Of a stretch of DNA of 64,000 nt, positions 1 to 9,340 are shown piece after piece. Position 1 is the first letter of the stretch, and every line of letters begins with the position of its first letter. A model generated the notes under the pieces. That model made no database searches. It was not told where the DNA came from and was given only the letters and a program-made list of their open reading frames with translations. The DNA is from Acidobacteriota bacterium (GTDB lineage Bacteria; Acidobacteriota; Terriglobia; UBA7540). The stretch lies in NCBI GenBank assembly GCA_902812365.1, contig CADDZC010000001.1, positions 1-64,000 of the forward strand, given 5' to 3'. The position numbers and the translations under genes were made by a program.

Positions 1-579
1 GTTATTTAGGATCAATCAGATGGGTGGAAATGGGGGTCGGGAGCTTGGTGTAAGTGATTGAAAACAGGAGGGGAGAAAAGACAGGCGAGGGGCGGGGCGC
101 GGGACAAAGCCACTAGGTTGATGAAAAGAATGGAGATAGTTGAGAAATGGGGGGTTCGGACAGGATGTAGAAAATACGTCGAAGCTCGGAGCCAACGGCC
201 TCGGAAAGCCACTAAGTATATGAAAATAAAACTGATAATAACTTTATGGAGATTCCGGCTCCCCCGCCGATCGCCCTCGGTCGCCCCGCTTCGCTGCGGT
301 CTCCAAAACGGCAGCGATCCGCTACGAACCGTGATGGTGCGCGATTCAGACGATGGGCGACCTTCTTTGGTTCTCAGTTCGCTGGCCGGGCGAAAAAAGC
401 TAAGGTCTGCTTTGACGGAACACACAAAGACCGGCCCTAGAAATGTGCTAGATAGGAGCCAAGCCGAGCCGCCAGTGGAGAGAGCCAAACCGGACGCGTC
501 ACGGATGTACCGGAACCCGGACACGTGTTACAATCACTGCCTTTTTGCAAGGCTGGACCCGCAGAGCGGCGGAGGAATC
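1..579. other. Intergenic region upstream of the DUF2961 gene
   Basis: No convincing gene is visible here. Long open frames exist on both strands, but their translations are compositionally odd and match nothing I recognise. The first 250 bases are purine-rich and lower in GC than the rest of the window. They contain an imperfect direct repeat (106-128 and 205-227). The plus-strand frame continuous with the DUF2961 gene is best explained as read-through upstream of the true start at 580. Confidence 0.6.
106..227. repeat. Imperfect 23-bp direct repeat, 99 bp apart
   Basis: Positions 106-128 and 205-227 share AAAGCCACTA followed by a near-identical second half ending ATGAAAA, with about four mismatches over 23 bases. 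Both copies lie in the AT-richer part of the leading intergenic region. Function is unknown; it could be a regulator site pair or a remnant of a dispersed repeat. Confidence 0.45.
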
Positions 580-1668
580 ATGGGGCGAACAGGGCATTTC
601 ATGCTGTCAATGGCTTTGACTGCCATCATCTGGGGCGGCACGCCGGCCAGCGGCCAGGAGCTCGCGGGCGCCGGCTGGGAGCGGCTGGCGCAACCCCAAG
701 CGTACGTGCTCAAGCGTTCGTCGAGCTACGACCGGACGGGGGGCAACGCGGATTACCGCGTGGTTCAGCCGGGCGAGACCTTGACGCTGCTCGATGCCGA
801 CGGCCCCGGCCTGATCTCCCACCTATGGATCACCATTGCCAGCCCCGAAATCTACCACTTAAAGAAGATCGTCCTGCGGATGTACTGGGACGGCGAAGCC
901 AGCCCCAGTGTGGAAGCGCCCCTCGGCGACTTCTTTGGGCTTGGCCTCGGCGACTATTTCCGGTATCAATCCGTGCCGCTCGCGGTGGGCTCCGACAAGG
1001 CCCTCAACTGCTTCTTTCCCATGCCCTTCCTCCGGCACGCCCGCGTCACGGCCACCAACGAAGGGAGCGAAAAGATCGACGCCTTTTATTTCAACATCGA
1101 TTACCGCGTCTATTCCCGCCCCCTGCCTGCCGATACGCTTTACTTCCACGCTCAATACCGGCAGTGCGCGCCATGCCAAGCCGTCGCCGGCGACGGCTTG
1201 AATCTCGACGGGGCCCACAACTACGTCTGGATGGAAGCGGCCGGACGCGGGCACTTCGTGGGCGTGACGATGTCGGTGCTCGAAAACGCCGACGGTTGGT
1301 GGGGCGAAGGCGACGATATGTTCTTCATTGACGGCGAGCGGCGGCCTTCCATCAACGGCACGGGCTCGGAAGATTATTTCCTCGGCGCCTGGGACTTTGG
1401 CGGCGTTCCCTTCTCTTACGGCCTGTTTGGGGCGCCGGTGGTGGGCCGCGAACGCGCCGGCGAGCGCTGGTCGGTTTATCGCTTCCACCTCGACTCGCCC
1501 ATCCCGTTCACTCGGTCGCTCAAAGCCACCATCGAGCACGGCCACGCGAACGACCGCGGCGACAATTACTACTCCGTGGCCTACTGGTACCAGACCGAGC
1601 CGCACGCACCGTTTCCGCCTCTCCCGGCGGTCGGCCAGAGGATCCCGCGGCTCCATCCGCGCGAGTAA
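580..1668 (+). CDS. Secreted DUF2961 family protein
   Basis: A 362-residue protein with an N-terminal hydrophobic export signal (residues about 5-24, ending near ASGQE) and then a DUF2961-type domain over most of its length. Family-typical stretches visible include GPGLISHLWITI, APLGDFFGLGLG, NYVWMEAAGRGHFVG and INGTGSEDYFLGAWDFG. DUF2961 proteins are jelly-roll-like, and some members act on glycans; no substrate can be assigned here. The start at 580 is chosen because GGAGG lies at 571-575 and the signal peptide follows directly; an open frame extends upstream without coding character. It converges with the next gene. Confidence 0.8.
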   Translation: MGRTGHFMLSMALTAIIWGGTPASGQELAGAGWERLAQPQAYVLKRSSSYDRTGGNADYRVVQPGETLTLLDADGPGLISHLWITIASPEIYHLKKIVLRMYWDGEASPSVEAPLGDFFGLGLGDYFRYQSVPLAVGSDKALNCFFPMPFLRHARVTATNEGSEKIDAFYFNIDYRVYSRPLPADTLYFHAQYRQCAPCQAVAGDGLNLDGAHNYVWMEAAGRGHFVGVTMSVLENADGWWGEGDDMFFIDGERRPSINGTGSEDYFLGAWDFGGVPFSYGLFGAPVVGRERAGERWSVYRFHLDSPIPFTRSLKATIEHGHANDRGDNYYSVAYWYQTEPHAPFPPLPAVGQRIPRLHPRE

Positions 1669-1699
1669 AGGCGAGGTCGCCCGAAGTTTGAAGGGAGCG

Positions 1700-1719
1700 C
1701 CGCCGGGCCTCACCGGCGG
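1700..1719. terminator. GC-rich hairpin between convergent genes
   Basis: Perfect 7-bp stem CCGCCGG (1700-1706) and CCGGCGG (1713-1719) with a 6-nt loop, located between the convergent DUF2961 and LamG-like genes. There is no T-tract, so it may only help transcription end on both strands. Confidence 0.4.
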
Positions 1720-1737
1720 ATGATGCCGCGATGGGCC

Positions 1738-2469
1738 TTATTCTCGTGATCCGCGCTTCTTTTTTCGGGTGTGACTCAAGTCGGGAAGGGCGCAATCCGG
1801 TTCGCTCGATTCCAACTGCACATCGTCAAAGTCGCCGGTCTCGTCGAACGATCCGAGTCCGATCTGCCCGCAGCCGAAAGTGTGATCAACGGCAGAAAAT
1901 AGCGGCCGGTCCTGCTCATCCAGGAACACTTGAATGGAGCCGGTCGCTACGCCTCGGAGCACCCGCACCGTGTGCCAGTTCCGATCAGGCAGCGCCGGGG
2001 GTGCGTCTTGTCCGGCGATCCGCTGGCGCGGACGGCCATCGACGATGAAGATGCCGTTGTGCACACTCTGGTCTTCCCCGCGATCCGCCGAGAGGTGCGC
2101 GTAATAAAAGTGCAGCGTATCCACGTAATCGAACACGATGATCATCGAGCGGCCTTCACGCCGCAGGCGCACGCGAAAGTCGAAGCTGCCGACGCGGATG
2201 CCCTGCAGCCGGACAAACTGCAGCGGGCGCCGCGGCACGCCCGGATTTCGCGGCCGGATCAGGTGCAGGTAATGATTGATCCCATCGCTCAGGATGACCC
2301 AGTCCTCGGGGTGCGGAGCCTGCCAGGCGCTCAGGTTCTCCGACTCAAAATCATCGCGAAAAGAGAGGGCCGGAGCCTCGGGATTACGTGGAGCCTGGGC
2401 CAGCAGCAGACCCGCCGCGCCCGCGGCCAGCGCGCACGCCGCCACCTGCCTCACTCTTCGGTCAGACAC
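1738..2469 (-). CDS. Secreted concanavalin/LamG-like (DUF1080-type) protein
   Basis: A 243-residue protein with an N-terminal export segment (residues about 6-26) followed by one jelly-roll domain. The visible signature is FRDDFESENLSAW near the N-terminus, then alternating strands such as GSFDFRVRLRREGRSMIIVFDYVD and IQVFLDEQDRPLF, ending GLGSFDETGDFDDVQL. This pattern is typical of LamG-like or 3-keto-disaccharide-hydrolase-like domains that bind or cut carbohydrates. No catalytic residues can be assigned. The start is a GTG at 2469 with a weak ribosome site; a second GTG a few codons later is possible. Confidence 0.7.
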   Translation of the reverse strand: MSDRRVRQVAACALAAGAAGLLLAQAPRNPEAPALSFRDDFESENLSAWQAPHPEDWVILSDGINHYLHLIRPRNPGVPRRPLQFVRLQGIRVGSFDFRVRLRREGRSMIIVFDYVDTLHFYYAHLSADRGEDQSVHNGIFIVDGRPRQRIAGQDAPPALPDRNWHTVRVLRGVATGSIQVFLDEQDRPLFSAVDHTFGCGQIGLGSFDETGDFDDVQLESSEPDCALPDLSHTRKKKRGSRE

Positions 2470-2625
2470 CCGCGCCCCCGCTCGCTTGAATCCAGCCTAT
2501 TATACGGCCCGGCGATCAGTAATGTCAGGCCGCAGATCGGCGTCCGAGCCGCATCGTTTTTCCGGGCCGGCGCTCGGCCGCCCTCGGACGCCGGAACCGG
2601 GTTCCGTCCGCCGGCCGGCGCCGCG

Positions 2626-4686
2626 CTAAGGCTTGAGCTTCTTGAGCGCGGCGAGAGCTTCCGGGTTGCGCGGGTCGGTCTCGAGGCCGGCCTCGTACTG
2701 AGCCCTGGCGCTGGCCGTGCGGCCTTCGGCAGCGTAAAGCGCACCGAGCGCAAAGCGGGCGTGACTGTCAAAGCGGTTGAGCTCGAGCGCATGGCGGAAG
2801 GCGTCTTCGGCCTTGGCCCGCTCGCCAAGCGCCAGCTCAATGTCCCCCAGGCCGTCGAAAGCGGCGCTGTGGGGTTCACAGCGGAGCGACGTTTCGTACT
2901 CTTCTCGCGCGAGCGCCGTCTTCTTTTCGTCCAGGTACAGTTTGGCGAGTTCACGGTGGGCCGAAGCATTCAGGGGAGAAAGGATGGTAGCGACGCGGAG
3001 CTGAAGTTCGGCGGCCGCCGGCTGGCCCAGCTCGCGGTAGGTGATCCCGAGGTTCAAGTGAGGATCGGTGTACTTGGGTTTCAGGCGCATGGCCCGCTGG
3101 TAGAGAGCGACGGCGTCGTCGTAGCGTTTCTGGTGGCTGAGCAGCAGGGCGAGATTGTTGAGGATGATCGCATTATTCGGCGCCAGCCGCACCGCCTCGC
3201 GCCACTCGCGCTCCGCCGCCGCGGCGTCTCCTTCCCGCCAATACACTGTCCCGAGATTATTGCGAATCGGATAAGCATTGGGTTCGGCCGCCAGCGTGCG
3301 CCGGTAGAGCGTGACGTCGTTTCGCCAGTCGCGATTGCGCGTCACGATGCGGACGGCGCCCAGACCCAGCAGGATGGCAAACCCTGTGCCGAACGCCGCG
3401 CGGTACCGGCGCGCCCGGAAGGCACGGGGCTGGCCGCCCGCGCGCCCGGCCCAAGCCCAGAGCCGCGCCGCTGGCCAGGCGAGGAGCCAGCAGAAACCGA
3501 CGGAGGGCAGGTAAAGATAACGCTCCGCGAACACGTTCGCCGCCATCCAGCGTGCGTTCAGGACCGGCGCCAGCGTGCCCAAAAACCAGAGGATGCCGAA
3601 CGAAGCGAGCCGGCGGCCGTCATCGAGGGTGGCGGCCTGGCCGCGCGGCCGCCCCAGAAAGAAAAACAACGTCACCAGCGCGCCCAGGATAAGAAAGCCG
3701 CGGAGAAAGCGCGCGTCCAGGGGGCTGGCGCTGAGGTGAAATCCGTAGAACGCCGACAGGTGCACGGGCCAGAGGAATTTTATAACGTATTGGCCGGCCA
3801 GGGCGACAGCGGAGAGAATCGCCTGCGGCCACGTCAAACCGGGCAATTGGGTGACCGGTGCGATGGCTCCGAGAAACCGGACTCGAAACAGCAGATCAGC
3901 GGCGGCCAGCAACCACAGTACGCCGTAGCGGGACACTTTCTGGCCGAAGGTCGTTTCCGCGCGGTCGCTTCGGTAAAAATGTTCGTAGAGCGTGGCGAGA
4001 GCCGGGAGAGTCAAAGCTTGTTCCTTGGAAAGGAGGGCCAGCACAAAGCTGGCCGTCATCGCGCTCAGCGCCCGTTCCGAGCGCCGGCCTGCGGGTCGGG
4101 CCAAGTCGAGGAAGAACCAGAACGTCAGAAGGTAAAACAGCGTCAGCTCGAGATCGGTGACGGCGGCGATCCAATCGACGGACTCCGTGTGAACGGGATG
4201 CAGCGCAAAAAGGCTCGCGGTGACGAAGGCCACGGGCGGCTGCGGGAACAGGCGGCGCGTGACGGCAAAGAGTAAGCCGACGATGGCGGCGTGGAGCAGG
4301 ACGTTAGCGAGGTGGAATCCGTAAGCCAAAGGTCCGAACAGCTGGTAGCAAATCAGGTAGCCCAGGGTCATCATCGGCCGGTAATAGTTCGTCAGCCCTT
4401 GCGCGCCCACGTAGGACCAGACCGTGGTGGTGAAGATTTCCCGCAGGTGGCCGAAGGACTGGATGAAAGGATTATTCATGACCTGGGTGTTGTCGTCGTA
4501 AACGAAAGCGTTCAACAGAGTGTTGAGATAGGGAAGCGCGGCGATCAGGGCCAGCAGCGCGATCGAGCTGGTTGCGTGGCGGGCGGGGCCGCGGTCCGGG
4601 GGTGGAAGCGGTGAAGGCGCGGTTTTCAAATGAACAGAGCTCCGATCATCTTGTCGCTCGGCGCGCGAGCAACTCGCTGTTGTCAC
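2626..4686 (-). CDS. GT-C-type membrane protein with C-terminal TPR repeats
   Basis: About 686 residues: an N-terminal polytopic region of roughly ten membrane segments, then at least six TPR units from about residue 440 to the end (for example YPIRNNLGTVYWREGDAAAAE and DPHLNLGITYRELGQPAAAE). The membrane half has the layout of TMTC/O-mannosyltransferase-like GT-C proteins: VYDDNTQVMNNP in the first loop, FALHPVHTESVDWI, and ANVFAERYLYLPSVG. GT-C enzymes take sugars from polyprenyl-phosphate donors; the acceptor here is unknown. A GTG at 4686 overlaps the PAP2 stop (GTGA) and suits translational coupling; an open frame extends much further upstream but covers the PAP2 gene. A paralogue lies at 58109-59962. 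Confidence 0.75.
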   Translation of the reverse strand: MTTASCSRAERQDDRSSVHLKTAPSPLPPPDRGPARHATSSIALLALIAALPYLNTLLNAFVYDDNTQVMNNPFIQSFGHLREIFTTTVWSYVGAQGLTNYYRPMMTLGYLICYQLFGPLAYGFHLANVLLHAAIVGLLFAVTRRLFPQPPVAFVTASLFALHPVHTESVDWIAAVTDLELTLFYLLTFWFFLDLARPAGRRSERALSAMTASFVLALLSKEQALTLPALATLYEHFYRSDRAETTFGQKVSRYGVLWLLAAADLLFRVRFLGAIAPVTQLPGLTWPQAILSAVALAGQYVIKFLWPVHLSAFYGFHLSASPLDARFLRGFLILGALVTLFFFLGRPRGQAATLDDGRRLASFGILWFLGTLAPVLNARWMAANVFAERYLYLPSVGFCWLLAWPAARLWAWAGRAGGQPRAFRARRYRAAFGTGFAILLGLGAVRIVTRNRDWRNDVTLYRRTLAAEPNAYPIRNNLGTVYWREGDAAAAEREWREAVRLAPNNAIILNNLALLLSHQKRYDDAVALYQRAMRLKPKYTDPHLNLGITYRELGQPAAAELQLRVATILSPLNASAHRELAKLYLDEKKTALAREEYETSLRCEPHSAAFDGLGDIELALGERAKAEDAFRHALELNRFDSHARFALGALYAAEGRTASARAQYEAGLETDPRNPEALAALKKLKP

Positions 4687-5687
4687 TCCGCCGGCATCGA
4701 AACTCCCAGCCGCCGGATCCATTCGACCCAGGCCGCCGGCAGCCCGATGGTGACGGGAATCTCTCCCCAGCGCCGGTAAAGCGCGTTGGCCAGAAGATAA
4801 CTGAGGGGCGCGAGGATGAAGCCGACGACGCAGTCGATCAGGTAGTGGTAGCGCAGATACACGGTGGAGAACCAGAGGCTGAGGATCAACGGCATCAGAA
4901 TCCAGAAGAGGCGCTTCGAGTTGCGCCAGGCGTAAAGCCATACGACGAACGAGATGCCGACGTGGAGGCTCGGAAATACGTCGCGGCGGACGCGCGCGAA
5001 GTCCATGAAGGCCATCTCGCGGTTGAAGACGGTCAGCGGCGTTTCCAGCCCGACCGTATATTGATTCCGCAAGGTATACATGGGGCCGACGGCGGGAACC
5101 AGGATGTAGCCGAGCAGCCCGATAAAACTGATGACGATCAGGCCCAGCATCATCTCGCGGAAACGGGCCCGCGGGCGGCGCAGGTAGATGAAGCAGGCGA
5201 CGATGGGAATATTGAAGAGGTGAAAGGCGTAGGCAAAGTCCATCCATTCGGTGAGCGGCGGACTGACGATTTTCTGCAAGAGGAGGCTGATCTGGCAGCC
5301 GAACAGCCGCTGGTCCCACGCGATCAGGGCGGCGTCGCGGTCATGCGTGACGAGCACGTGGGTGGCGCCACCCCAGAGCGAGTAGTACATCATCAGGATG
5401 ATCAGGAAGGGGAACCAGTCGCGCACGATTTCCCAGTACGGGCGGACGAACGGAAAGACATCGCCCGATTCTTCCGGCGCCTTCCGGCCGGCCAGGAAGT
5501 AGTGCACCACCTCTTTGCCGAGCAGCAGGGCCACGGCTGGGATGATGATGAGCACGTCCGCCGGGCTCAGATTCTCACCCCGCATCTCGCGGAAAAGGAG
5601 TTGCAGGAGGAGGTTCAGTCCGAAGAAAACCAGGGCGATCACGTCTTCCAGGCGCAGCGCGAGCCGAAGTTGACGGTTACTGAGCAT
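4683..5687 (-). CDS. PAP2-family membrane phosphatase
   Basis: 334 residues with about six or seven membrane helices. The acid-phosphatase motif is present as FPSLHVGISF, and a later YHYLIDCVVG supplies the second catalytic histidine and aspartate. The long N-terminal part and the GPMYTLRNQ loop resemble inositol-phosphorylceramide-synthase/AUR1-type PAP2 members, which transfer or remove phosphate from lipid-linked substrates in the membrane. It sits between two TPR membrane proteins and overlaps both (11 nt upstream, 4 nt downstream), so the three are probably one transcript. Lipid-carrier recycling or phospholipid headgroup exchange are the likely roles; which one cannot be told. Confidence 0.8.
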   Translation of the reverse strand: MLSNRQLRLALRLEDVIALVFFGLNLLLQLLFREMRGENLSPADVLIIIPAVALLLGKEVVHYFLAGRKAPEESGDVFPFVRPYWEIVRDWFPFLIILMMYYSLWGGATHVLVTHDRDAALIAWDQRLFGCQISLLLQKIVSPPLTEWMDFAYAFHLFNIPIVACFIYLRRPRARFREMMLGLIVISFIGLLGYILVPAVGPMYTLRNQYTVGLETPLTVFNREMAFMDFARVRRDVFPSLHVGISFVVWLYAWRNSKRLFWILMPLILSLWFSTVYLRYHYLIDCVVGFILAPLSYLLANALYRRWGEIPVTIGLPAAWVEWIRRLGVSMPAE

Positions 5688-6450
5688 AAAGGGCTTTTAA
5701 GGCCTCGAAACGCCGGCGCGCTTCGGGAGGAAACGGATACTTGGCGGTGGCATCCAGCACGGCCTCAGCGCGGGCGGCATGGCCCTCGAGGAAATAGGCG
5801 TGGGCGAGGCCCACGACGGCGTCGGTTTGGGTGGGAACGAACTGCAAGAAAGCGAGAAACACGCGCTCAGCCTCGGAATAGTTTTTGGAGTCGGTATAGG
5901 CAGCGCCGGCGAGAAGATAGGCGAGAGGGTTAAGCCGGTCTTTGCGGATGAGATCGTTTCCCGTGGCCGCGGCCTGCTCGTAGTGCCCGAGCAACAAATG
6001 GCAGAAACCGAAATGGACCTCGTCGTCTTCATCCAGTTGGCCGTGGCTGAGAGCGCGAAACGCCGGTTCGTCTTCCAGCAACGATTCGTATTGGCGTCCG
6101 GCGAGTTTGACGCGGGCCAGCGTTTGCCAATAGCCGAGTTGCGCGGGACGCATGGCCACCGCCCGCGCGGCGTTGGCATAGGCCCTGGGCAATTGGCCGT
6201 CCCTCAAGTTGCTCAGGCTTGCCCGGTCGTAAATCTCGGCGGCGATGGCGACGCCGATCGGGTAGGCGCCGAGCGCCACCAGAATGGCCACGAGCGTGTA
6301 GAGAAGGATCCGAATCGTTCCCGCCCGGCGGGGATCGCGGCCGCGCTCTTGGGCTGTCCAGTGCGCGGCCGATTTCAGCGCCAGCAGAGCCATAAACATC
6401 AAGGCCAGCGCCTTGATCGATTCCCAAAAGATGAATTCCACTTCGGCCAT
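5677..6450 (-). CDS. TPR-containing membrane protein
   Basis: 257 residues. Two N-terminal hydrophobic helices (about 11-27 and 47-70) are followed by TPR-like helical repeats, for example HFGFCHLLLGHYEQAAATGND and PLAYLLAGAAYTDSKNYSEAE. No catalytic motif is visible. It is the first gene of a tightly overlapping trio with the PAP2 phosphatase and the GT-C/TPR protein, so it probably scaffolds a membrane complex in the same envelope pathway. The family name is unknown to me. Confidence 0.65.
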   Translation of the reverse strand: MAEVEFIFWESIKALALMFMALLALKSAAHWTAQERGRDPRRAGTIRILLYTLVAILVALGAYPIGVAIAAEIYDRASLSNLRDGQLPRAYANAARAVAMRPAQLGYWQTLARVKLAGRQYESLLEDEPAFRALSHGQLDEDDEVHFGFCHLLLGHYEQAAATGNDLIRKDRLNPLAYLLAGAAYTDSKNYSEAERVFLAFLQFVPTQTDAVVGLAHAYFLEGHAARAEAVLDATAKYPFPPEARRRFEALKALYAQ

Positions 6451-6535
6451 AGAGCCCTCGTTGCCGGTTCTCAGCCGCCGGTTACCGATCCTCTTGCCGA
6501 GACACGATGCGATGCCGCCCGGCAGCCTCCTTCGT

Positions 6536-7435
6536 TCATTGCGCCAGCGCCAGGTTCACCCGGCTCTGGGGCGACACCGCGGCCCGCCCGTCTTTTCCCA
6601 CGACGTAAGGGACGCCGGACGGATCGATGGGCACGGCGGGCAGCATCCCCGCCCGCACCAGGTCCGTCAGCGAAACCGCCGCGCGTCCCTGACTTTTCCG
6701 ATACTCGGCCAGCAGGATATCAAGATGATTGATCTCCTCCTGAGCCCGGAGCGCTTCCAAGTGCTCGCGGGCGCTGGCCCGAATGGAGTCGTTCTGAGCC
6801 TGGCGATAGATTTCGGACCACAGCGCCTGCGACGTTGCCCATCGTCCGCCTTTGGCGGCGACCGTGGCCGCCAGAGTCTTCATCCACAACTCTGCTCCCG
6901 GCCTCTCGCTGCCGATCTCGAAGGCGCGCGCGGCGGCGGGGTAGTCATGAAGGTCCCAGTACTCGATAAAACCCAAATCCTGCCACAGCCGCCAGTAGTC
7001 GGGATTCGCCACGACGCCTCGGCGGAGCAAGGCCAGCGCTTCCTGCGGCCGGCCGGCACCGGCGGGAGGCTTCTCGGCCAAAAATACAGCCCCGAACCGG
7101 TAGGCGATCAGCAGTTGCGGATCGAGTCGGGTGGCCACGGTGAGCAACGGCCCCAAGGCGTTGAACTCCGTGGCCCGGCGCAGTTTCTGCCGCCCAAAGT
7201 ACTGCACGGCGCGCGTCCAGTACAGATCGGCGAGCAATCCGTTGTAACCGAGACAGAGGCGCCGCAGCGTCTGTCCGGAAGTGACATACAGCAGGTCCGG
7301 GGTCGCGGCCGAAACGGCGGATTCCGCCGCCAGTTTTCGGCGCAGCGGCAGCGTGGCCGCCAGCGCCAAGACCAGCAGGGCGCTCAGCAGGAGCTTTCGT
7401 CGCCGTGCCGCCCGAGTTTCACTCTCGCTGACCAT
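6536..7435 (-). CDS. Membrane-anchored TPR-like protein of unknown function
   Basis: 299 residues with one N-terminal membrane anchor (about 14-30) and an otherwise helical, TPR-like extracytoplasmic part. YNGLLADLYWTRAVQYFG and the repeated A/W-rich helices (PDYWRLWQDLGFIEYW) are conspicuous. It lies 24 nt downstream of an ABC-2 permease gene and shares its orientation, so it probably belongs to that transporter operon. No enzymatic motif was found. Confidence 0.6.
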   Translation of the reverse strand: MVSESETRAARRRKLLLSALLVLALAATLPLRRKLAAESAVSAATPDLLYVTSGQTLRRLCLGYNGLLADLYWTRAVQYFGRQKLRRATEFNALGPLLTVATRLDPQLLIAYRFGAVFLAEKPPAGAGRPQEALALLRRGVVANPDYWRLWQDLGFIEYWDLHDYPAAARAFEIGSERPGAELWMKTLAATVAAKGGRWATSQALWSEIYRQAQNDSIRASAREHLEALRAQEEINHLDILLAEYRKSQGRAAVSLTDLVRAGMLPAVPIDPSGVPYVVGKDGRAAVSPQSRVNLALAQ

Positions 7436-7459
7436 GAGCCCTCATCCAGACCACGCCCT

Positions 7460-8239
7460 TTAGCGAAATTCTCTCTCCTCGAAGATCAGGATCGCGGCGC
7501 CCACCAGAATGGTGACGTAGAGCAAGGCGTAAAGGGAACTGGACGTGACCAGGTAGGCGGGAACCCTCTGTCCGTGAGACGCGGCCGTAATCTGGTTAAA
7601 GGTGCTGAAATTGGGAAGCAGGTAGTACAGCAGGTTGGCCAGTTGCCCGACAACGCGATCGTGCACCTGGCGGCCGAAGTCCTGGATGTCATCGAGAAAG
7701 TTTCCCACGATAAAGACACAGAACGTGAACATGGCGGACAGCACGGGGCTGGACAGGGTGGAGAACAACAGGGCCACGCCTACCACCAGCGCCAGCTCGA
7801 GCCCAATCAGGTAAACGCTCAGCAAGGGCGCGAGGTCGTCGCTGCCAAGGCCGCGCTGCTGGTAGAAAAGCGTCAGGTAGAACCCGGCCGTCATGACGCC
7901 GGTGTTGACCACCAGGGTCAGCAACAGACCCAGATACTTGCCCAGGATGAATTCGTAACGCGCCACCGGTTTGGAGAGAAGGTTGTAAATCGTGCGCCGC
8001 TCGATCTCCTTGGAGACCAGGCTGATGCCAATGAAGATGGCGATGAGGAGGCCAAACACGGAAATCGCCGACAATCCGAGATTCACCAGCAGAACCTTGT
8101 CGATCCCGATCGAGACGCTGCCGATCAAGATCGCGGCGCCGATCAGAAGCAGAGCGAACACCACCAGGGTGTACAGCACCCGCTCGCGGACGCACTCCTT
8201 GAAAGTGTGCAGGGCGATCGTGGCGACGCGGTGGCTCAT
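7460..8239 (-). CDS. ABC-2 type transporter permease
   Basis: 259 residues with about six membrane helices. The N-terminal cytoplasmic run before the first helix (HTFKECVRERVLYTLVVFAL) and the SKEIERRTIYNLLSKPVARYEFILGKYLG loop are characteristic of ABC-2 permeases. It overlaps the ATPase gene by 4 nt (ATGA), which couples their translation. The substrate is unknown; such pairs commonly export lipids, polysaccharides or antibiotics, or serve gliding and cell-surface assembly. Confidence 0.85.
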   Translation of the reverse strand: MSHRVATIALHTFKECVRERVLYTLVVFALLLIGAAILIGSVSIGIDKVLLVNLGLSAISVFGLLIAIFIGISLVSKEIERRTIYNLLSKPVARYEFILGKYLGLLLTLVVNTGVMTAGFYLTLFYQQRGLGSDDLAPLLSVYLIGLELALVVGVALLFSTLSSPVLSAMFTFCVFIVGNFLDDIQDFGRQVHDRVVGQLANLLYYLLPNFSTFNQITAASHGQRVPAYLVTSSSLYALLYVTILVGAAILIFEEREFR

Positions 8240-9210
8240 TGCGGCATTCTGATTTCGGCCCGAACGGCCTCGCCGGCTTGCGCGGGCGCGGCGTTGACCC
8301 GGGCCAGGAAGTAGTCTTCAAGGGATTTTTTGATCGGATTCAGGGAGATGATCTTGGCGCGCGCCCGCAGCAGCGCCTCCAGCACCGCCTCGACGTCGAA
8401 CTCCGGCGGAACGTCGAAGCGGAGTCGCTCGCCGGTGCGGACGAGGGAACGAGCGTAGAGCTCCGCAACTTGAAGCACCTCAGGCGTCGGAGCTTCCAGG
8501 GTAATCTCGGTGCCGGCGATCTCTCCCGACAGGAGCTGGCGTAACTCGCCGCAGCCTTGCAAGCGGCCCCGGCTCAGCACGGCGACACGGTCGCACAGCG
8601 CCTCGGCGTCCGGCAGGATGTGGGTGGAAAAAACCACGGTTTTCCCTTCGCGCCGCAATTCCACAATCAGATCGCGCACTTCGCGCCGCCCGATCGGATC
8701 CAGGCCTGACATCGGCTCGTCGAGAAAAATCAAGTCGGGATCGTTGACCAAAGCCTGGGCGATCCCCAGCCTTTGCACCATGCCTTTGGAAAACTTGCGG
8801 ATGGCCACCCCCTCCGACTCGGCGAGCCCCACCCGCTCGAGCAGATGCTGAACGCGGCGGCCCCTTAAGGGCGCACGAATGCCGAAAAGATTGGCCGCGT
8901 AAGTGAGGAATTCTCTCGCCGTCAGATGGTCGTAGAAGCAGGGGTTCTCGGGCAGGTAACCGATGCGGTTGTGCATCGAGACGTCGTCCAGCGGCCGGCC
9001 GAGGACGCGGGCGGTGCCCGAGGTGGGAAAAATCAAGCGGAGCAGAAGCTTGAGCGTGGTCGTCTTGCCGGCTCCGTTCGGTCCCAACAAACCAAAAATT
9101 TCACCTTGTTCCACCCGCAGGGTAAGCCGATCCAAGGCCAGTTTCCGGCGTCGACCCCAAAAACCGAGTCGGTACTCCTTGGTCAGATCGTTGGTTTCAA
9201 CGCCCCACAT
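8236..9210 (-). CDS. ABC transporter ATP-binding protein
   Basis: A 324-residue ATPase partner of the downstream ABC-2 permease. It shows Walker [10 protein letters not shown], a Q-loop/D-loop region, a signature-like [15 protein letters not shown], Walker [14 protein letters not shown] and the switch histidine in STHIL. The C-terminal 90 residues form the accessory domain common in ABC-2 exporters. The ATG at 9210 starts directly before [13 protein letters not shown], where family members begin; the frame is open 22 codons further upstream but that extension has no family resemblance. Stop and permease start overlap as ATGA. Confidence 0.85.
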   Translation of the reverse strand: MWGVETNDLTKEYRLGFWGRRRKLALDRLTLRVEQGEIFGLLGPNGAGKTTTLKLLLRLIFPTSGTARVLGRPLDDVSMHNRIGYLPENPCFYDHLTAREFLTYAANLFGIRAPLRGRRVQHLLERVGLAESEGVAIRKFSKGMVQRLGIAQALVNDPDLIFLDEPMSGLDPIGRREVRDLIVELRREGKTVVFSTHILPDAEALCDRVAVLSRGRLQGCGELRQLLSGEIAGTEITLEAPTPEVLQVAELYARSLVRTGERLRFDVPPEFDVEAVLEALLRARAKIISLNPIKKSLEDYFLARVNAAPAQAGEAVRAEIRMPQ

Positions 9211-9340
9211 GACTGGCTGCCGTACTTGCCGGCTGTGCCGGCGCCTCCGAAGTCCGGGTACGGAGGGGCCGGGCACAGAATGGTCAACGGTTTAGTATAA
9301 ACCCGGATCGGGATCGCCGGACGCCGCCGGACTCGGGCGG

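Noticed and set aside
58-579. A 174-codon N-terminal extension of the DUF2961 protein
   Set aside because: The added residues are low-complexity and unlike the family, while a ribosome site and signal peptide mark a start at 580.
1930-4275. Very long plus-strand open frame of 781 codons
   Set aside because: It is antisense to three well-supported genes and its translation is repetitive and charge-rich, as expected of a shadow frame in GC-rich DNA.
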